DNA of 7,530 nt from Lentisphaerota bacterium (lineage in GTDB: Bacteria > Verrucomicrobiota > Kiritimatiellia > JAAZAB01). The stretch covers positions 1 through 7,530 of the forward strand of contig JACQHI010000416.1 in the NCBI GenBank assembly GCA_016199105.1, read 5' to 3'. Position 1 is the first letter of the stretch, and each line of letters opens with the position of its first letter. Position numbers and translations under genes: made by a program. Shown in pieces: positions 4,445 through 7,530 of the stretch. The notes below the pieces were generated by a model that saw nothing but the letters and a program-made list of their open reading frames with translations, had not been told where the DNA came from and ran no database searches.

Positions 4445-6629
4445 AGGTGCTGACCTCCTCATGGACACATGGCTGAAATTTCGGATACTTTGCAAGTTCG
4501 TCCCGCAGTTGATCTAGCGTGGCGGAGGCTCCCCCCAGTTCCTTTGCGATCCAACCCGATACGACCGCTAACCGGTCGGCCACCGGCGAGGCGGAATTCC
4601 AGGTTGTCCGCAGGTGCCAAACCGCAAGACGGATGATGTGGCCATAACTGACACACCGAATATCGCCAGCCGTGGGGGTTACACCGCCTCGCACCAATTT
4701 GGAGAGATCATCTCGGACCATCTGCGCGATGTCTCCCGGAAGGCGGGAAATGAGTCTGCGTGGAACGGTACCCGTGGAGCGACAGACAAACACGGTGTCG
4801 ATGATGGAAGACGCGGTGCCACTGATATGAATCGATGCGCCCATCTCGCCCGGACACGGGATCGAGGCAGAACACGTCAGACCTGAGTCAAGCACCCCAA
4901 CGGCCAGAGGGAAATAGGCGGCAATGTCGTTATGATGATATGTGAACGCCAGTGGGCATCCGGGTTTCAACGCGCCAGCCATGCGGCGGAAGACCGCCGA
5001 GATACCTTCGGCGAAGTGGGAGATTCCGCGCCCCATGTTGGCATTGCCAGTTAACTCGCCGGCGTTTCTTGTCGAAGGTTGGCTGAAGGCATCGGTTTCC
5101 GCCATGTCGCCCACAAGACGGCGCAGCCAGACGTAGCAGAAGTCCATCAGTTCCGCATACTGTACGTTGCCAAAATATGGCGGATCGGTAAAAACAGCAT
5201 CCAGGCTTGCCGCCGGAATCGCCTGCTGGGAAGCGTCGGCACAGGCGATGCTCACAGTCCTCGAAGGGACCTGTCCTCGCCCGTTGGATTCATCGCCAAT
5301 CCACTCATGCGCAATGTCAACGCGTTCTTTACCCATCCCGTTGTGCCGGAATTCGAATGGATTGTCACAGTAGGCCTTTGCCTTCGCGAACTTCTCGATG
5401 ATGTTGAACCAGCCCCCGCTGCCGACGCTCCCGTCTCCGCCGCTTCTAGGTATGCCCAAAAGGTTGGACTCGCACTGGATGAGCCCCACGGGAAACCCGT
5501 GGACAGAAAAGATGTCCAGCGACTTAAGCGCCATCGTGTCGTAGCGGCACAGCATGTTTTGATATCGCAACAAGTCGGAGAGATTGGTTGCCAGCGCATT
5601 GCGCACGCGCGTGTCTCGAATAGCACGAATCAACTGGCAACTCAATTCCAAACCAAGAAGTTGACGGGTGTTAAACATCTCTCTGTAACGCCGATAACCC
5701 CAGCGGTGCAAGCGGTCCGTTTCGTCGCCCGTTGGGATCTCCGCTTCGGGCGCGAACCTGACACGGAGACTGGACCATGCCGTCTCGGCTTCCACTAGCC
5801 TGCGCCGGTCGTCGTCGTCGGGAACTTTGAAGATCCTACCCGCATGCGAGGACCGGCAATCCGTGCAGTGGTATTCGATGGCATACAACGTGTGGTGGGG
5901 CGCGCCTTTGGATGCAACCGGGAAGCGTACGTCCGTCGCACACGACGGGCACGTGCAGCAACCGCGCCGGGCGGGACCATCAGCCCGCAACGGTTTGCCG
6001 CAATGTGCGCAGCCGCCTGGGGCCTTCCGATCTGAAGTCTCAGTCAGATGGTCGCAGCGAGGGCAGAAGAAGACATTCTTGGGGTGTCGCCGGTCCTCCG
6101 ACACCAGGTAGCCGGGGAAGAGACGCACGTTCGCACCGCAACCAGGACAGGTGGCGGTCTTGACCCACAAGAAGTACTTCACAGCGGCGTCGGCCCGACC
6201 GCAGTGAAGGCACCTTGTGCGATAAAGATGACCAACCTGCGTTTCAAGATCGGCTCGCAGGCGATCTGCGGCCGCGCGATACTTCCGCAGGTCAAGGTGC
6301 TCAATCTCCTGGCGTACAATCCAGTAGGCCATGGGGTTGATATCAAACCCGATCACGTCGCACCCGACTCGGTTTGCCTCCATCAACGGTGTTCCTCCGC
6401 CCATGAAAGGATCGGCGACGTGCCGTCCGGGCAGACTGTTACTCTCATAAAAAGTATCGCGCAACGGCTTGTCGACGAACTCAGACAAGACGAGTCCCCG
6501 GAAAACCGTTCCGGGTCGCCGGGCAAACCACTTATGGACCGCAATGGGTGGCCTGTAGTTCTGCTGGATCTGCTTCTCCCGCAGTGCAAGGTCGGCTATG
6601 AATGGCACATCGAATCGGGTCTCAATCAT
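4413..6629 (-). CDS. Amino-DNA methyltransferase with zinc ribbons (DUF1156/COG1743-like)
   Basis: 738 aa. The N-terminus (10-50: REKQIQQNYRPP, VHKWFARRP) resembles the DUF1156 domain of adenine-specific methylases. Motif I is DPFMGGGTP (73-81), with the acidic FDINP at 95-99 for S-adenosylmethionine binding. Catalytic motif IV is TDPPYF (481-486), typical of N6-adenine or N4-cytosine enzymes. Motif I precedes IV with about 400 residues between, an alpha-like order. That insert contains six CxxC pairs (140/143, 161/164, 189/192, 207/210, 227/230, 255/258), enough for three zinc ribbons, likely for DNA recognition or fold stability. A further core strand is LAFTYHH (560-566). The start at 6629 overlaps the preceding small ORF (ATGA) and has a weak GGGAAA site. 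It presumably protects host sites against the downstream nuclease. It is shorter than the 900-plus residues typical of DUF1156 proteins, as I recall. Confidence 0.88.
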   Translation of the reverse strand: MIETRFDVPFIADLALREKQIQQNYRPPIAVHKWFARRPGTVFRGLVLSEFVDKPLRDTFYESNSLPGRHVADPFMGGGTPLMEANRVGCDVIGFDINPMAYWIVRQEIEHLDLRKYRAAADRLRADLETQVGHLYRTRCLHCGRADAAVKYFLWVKTATCPGCGANVRLFPGYLVSEDRRHPKNVFFCPRCDHLTETSDRKAPGGCAHCGKPLRADGPARRGCCTCPSCATDVRFPVASKGAPHHTLYAIEYHCTDCRSSHAGRIFKVPDDDDRRRLVEAETAWSSLRVRFAPEAEIPTGDETDRLHRWGYRRYREMFNTRQLLGLELSCQLIRAIRDTRVRNALATNLSDLLRYQNMLCRYDTMALKSLDIFSVHGFPVGLIQCESNLLGIPRSGGDGSVGSGGWFNIIEKFAKAKAYCDNPFEFRHNGMGKERVDIAHEWIGDESNGRGQVPSRTVSIACADASQQAIPAASLDAVFTDPPYFGNVQYAELMDFCYVWLRRLVGDMAETDAFSQPSTRNAGELTGNANMGRGISHFAEGISAVFRRMAGALKPGCPLAFTYHHNDIAAYFPLAVGVLDSGLTCSASIPCPGEMGASIHISGTASSIIDTVFVCRSTGTVPRRLISRLPGDIAQMVRDDLSKLVRGGVTPTAGDIRCVSYGHIIRLAVWHLRTTWNSASPVADRLAVVSGWIAKELGGASATLDQLRDELAKYPKFQPCVHEEVSTYATENDSIAF
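4453..4460 (-). promoter_or_regulatory. Strong ribosome binding site of the endonuclease gene
   Basis: GAGGAGGT on the minus strand, eight bases before the ATG at 4444, embedded in the methyltransferase coding sequence. It fixes the start and suggests efficient reinitiation independent of the upstream stop. Confidence 0.8.
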
Positions 6630-6859
6630 GTTCGTCTTTCCCGATGATCGTAAGACACGACCAGCCTGCGCCGCTGTTGCGGCAGGCCGGTCGACCCCTC
6701 CGCCAGGAACCGTTCCCGCGGCCGTTCCGCATTTGGCCTGGATACAATACCGTGAAACCGGATTTCATGGTGGACACTCATTCTCCTACGGAGAGGCTCA
6801 TTGACGCTTCGCGCTTGAATTGCGGCATGTTGAGACGTGCATCTGAAGTCCTTGAGCAT
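6626..6859 (-). CDS. Small Arg-rich hypothetical protein, doubtful
   Basis: 77 aa, unrecognised. Support is positional: its ATG shares one base with the stop of the upstream gene (TAATG) and its stop overlaps the methyltransferase ATG (ATGA), the pattern of translationally coupled operon genes. The protein has 16 Arg, one Lys and five His against eight acidic residues, with no membrane segment and no clear helix-turn-helix, so it is not an obvious controller (C) protein. An alternative in-frame ATG (residue 27) has AGGAGA directly abutting it. Arg-rich, Lys-poor composition is also typical of chance frames in GC-rich DNA. An overlapping 48-codon frame on the same strand (6622-6768) competes for this stretch. 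If it is not coding, these 234 bases are a leader for the methyltransferase. Confidence 0.4.
   Translation of the reverse strand: MLKDFRCTSQHAAIQARSVNEPLRRRMSVHHEIRFHGIVSRPNAERPRERFLAEGSTGLPQQRRRLVVSYDHRERRT
6664..6687. promoter_or_regulatory. Stem-loop upstream of the methyltransferase start
   Basis: Plus strand reads GCCT-GC-GCCGC-TGTT-GCGGC-AGGC: a 5-bp stem with a 4-nt loop, extended by 4 bp past a 2-nt bulge. It lies 35-58 nt before the methyltransferase ATG in the minus-strand transcript. No T-run follows on either strand, so it is not a terminator. It could modulate methyltransferase translation. Confidence 0.3.
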
Positions 6860-7530
6860 TAAAGCGGCCCCGCCAGATAGATGTCTTCCGGTTCTGGCTT
6901 CTCATCAGGAACAAGATGCCTGATCCTGATCAAAGCGAAGTAGTCCGACAGCCTCAGGACTCTGCTCACATCCGATGCACGGTTGGTCCTCCACTTGGTG
7001 ATGTCCGTCCGCAGATTCGCACCAGCACTTCCTTCACCGGGTGCCATCTCATAATGGATTGTGACTTCGACTGCCGCCTTCCCGTCATGCTCGCCAACCG
7101 CGAAGGCTGCGATATGAGAGCCCTCGACGTACCCTTGCTTTACGTGCATCCGCATGTCCTTTAAGCTTCTTCCACTGTACGACAGTGGATCTCGAGCAGG
7201 TTCACGCCCCCAGCCCTGAAGTTCATCACACAACGCCAAGAGGTTAGCGCATGGCAACAACTCGAACGGCAACTCAACGTTGGTAGCCAACGCCAGGTCT
7301 TTCGCCCACTTCGGCAAGTTGTGTAATGCCATGGCCGCGGCAGCATGCATCACCTCGGCGGTTCGCTGGCTTTCCGGTATTGCATCGAGCAGCGCCCCCG
7401 CTGCAACTACACCATGATCCTCAAACTGCTCACGCCCCCCAACGTGCGTGCCCCACGCGGCCTCCACGGAAGTCACAGCGCCAGCTAATCGTTCGCCTGG
7501 CACACCGAAAGCCGCCGAAGACAGATATCG
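6859..7530 (-). CDS. HD-domain-like protein, C-terminal part (cut by right window edge)
   Basis: The frame is open to the window edge, so only the last 223 residues are visible and the start is unknown. Counting from the edge, DHGVVAAGALL (38-48), AAMALHNLP (65-73) and FELLPCANLLALCDELQGWGRE (89-110) follow the pattern of helical HD-superfamily proteins, in which His and Asp residues bind metal and the last helix reads LLxLADELxxxxR. His39, His70 and Asp102 are the candidate residues. The classical HD pair would lie upstream, outside the window, so catalytic competence cannot be judged. Residues about 125-223 form an alternating, probably beta-rich C-terminal domain that I do not recognise. 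Its stop overlaps the next ORF by one base (TAATG), placing it in the restriction-modification operon. A metal-dependent phosphohydrolase or nucleotide-cleaving role is possible but not shown. Confidence 0.6.
   Translation of the reverse strand, partial: RYLSSAAFGVPGERLAGAVTSVEAAWGTHVGGREQFEDHGVVAAGALLDAIPESQRTAEVMHAAAAMALHNLPKWAKDLALATNVELPFELLPCANLLALCDELQGWGREPARDPLSYSGRSLKDMRMHVKQGYVEGSHIAAFAVGEHDGKAAVEVTIHYEMAPGEGSAGANLRTDITKWRTNRASDVSRVLRLSDYFALIRIRHLVPDEKPEPEDIYLAGPL

Noticed and set aside
5079..5798. 239-codon plus-strand frame opposite the methyltransferase
   Set aside because: It covers the DPPY region of the methyltransferase in antisense and shows no family of its own.
6622..6768. 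48-codon minus-strand frame overlapping the small Arg-rich ORF
   Set aside because: It has no well-spaced ribosome site (AGGAG about 14 nt away) and runs past the methyltransferase start; it cannot be distinguished from chance, and the 77-codon frame has better positional support.

Overview
The window is bacterial, from a GC-rich chromosome. Genes are tightly packed, with Shine-Dalgarno sites and overlapping start and stop codons. Lineage cannot be read from these genes. An MtrA-type corrinoid protein in an arsenic operon hints at an anaerobe or corrinoid user, but that is inference.

Left part (1-1744, minus strand): an arsenic-resistance operon read right to left. It runs arsR repressor, thioredoxin-type arsC arsenate reductase, a protein of the MtrA family (corrinoid-binding subunit of methanogen methyl-H4MPT:CoM methyltransferase), then the start of an ACR3 arsenite exporter cut by the left edge. 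The last three genes each overlap the one before (4, 8 and 4 bp), so the MtrA-like gene is an integral member. ArsC makes arsenite, ACR3 expels it and ArsR senses it. The MtrA-like protein's role is unassigned and is the most intriguing feature of this half.

Middle (1707-3352): a 230-bp divergent control region with candidate promoters for both directions, an inverted repeat suited to an ArsR operator, and a perfect 7-bp hairpin in the leader of the plus-strand gene. That gene encodes a complete RhlE-like DEAD-box RNA helicase with a His/Pro-rich N-terminus and a Gly/Arg-rich tail.

Right part (3392-7530, minus strand): a restriction-modification or defence operon, convergent with the helicase and only 39 bp from it. 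In transcription order it holds the C-terminal part of an HD-domain-like protein (cut by the right edge), a questionable 77-aa Arg-rich ORF joined by TAATG and ATGA overlaps, a 738-aa amino-DNA methyltransferase of the DUF1156/COG1743 kind with six CxxC pairs between motifs I and IV, and a 350-aa PD-(D/E)xK endonuclease whose start lies 32 bp inside the methyltransferase gene. Its base composition is lower in GC than the helicase gene, consistent with separate acquisition. No tRNA, rRNA, CRISPR array or transposase was seen.
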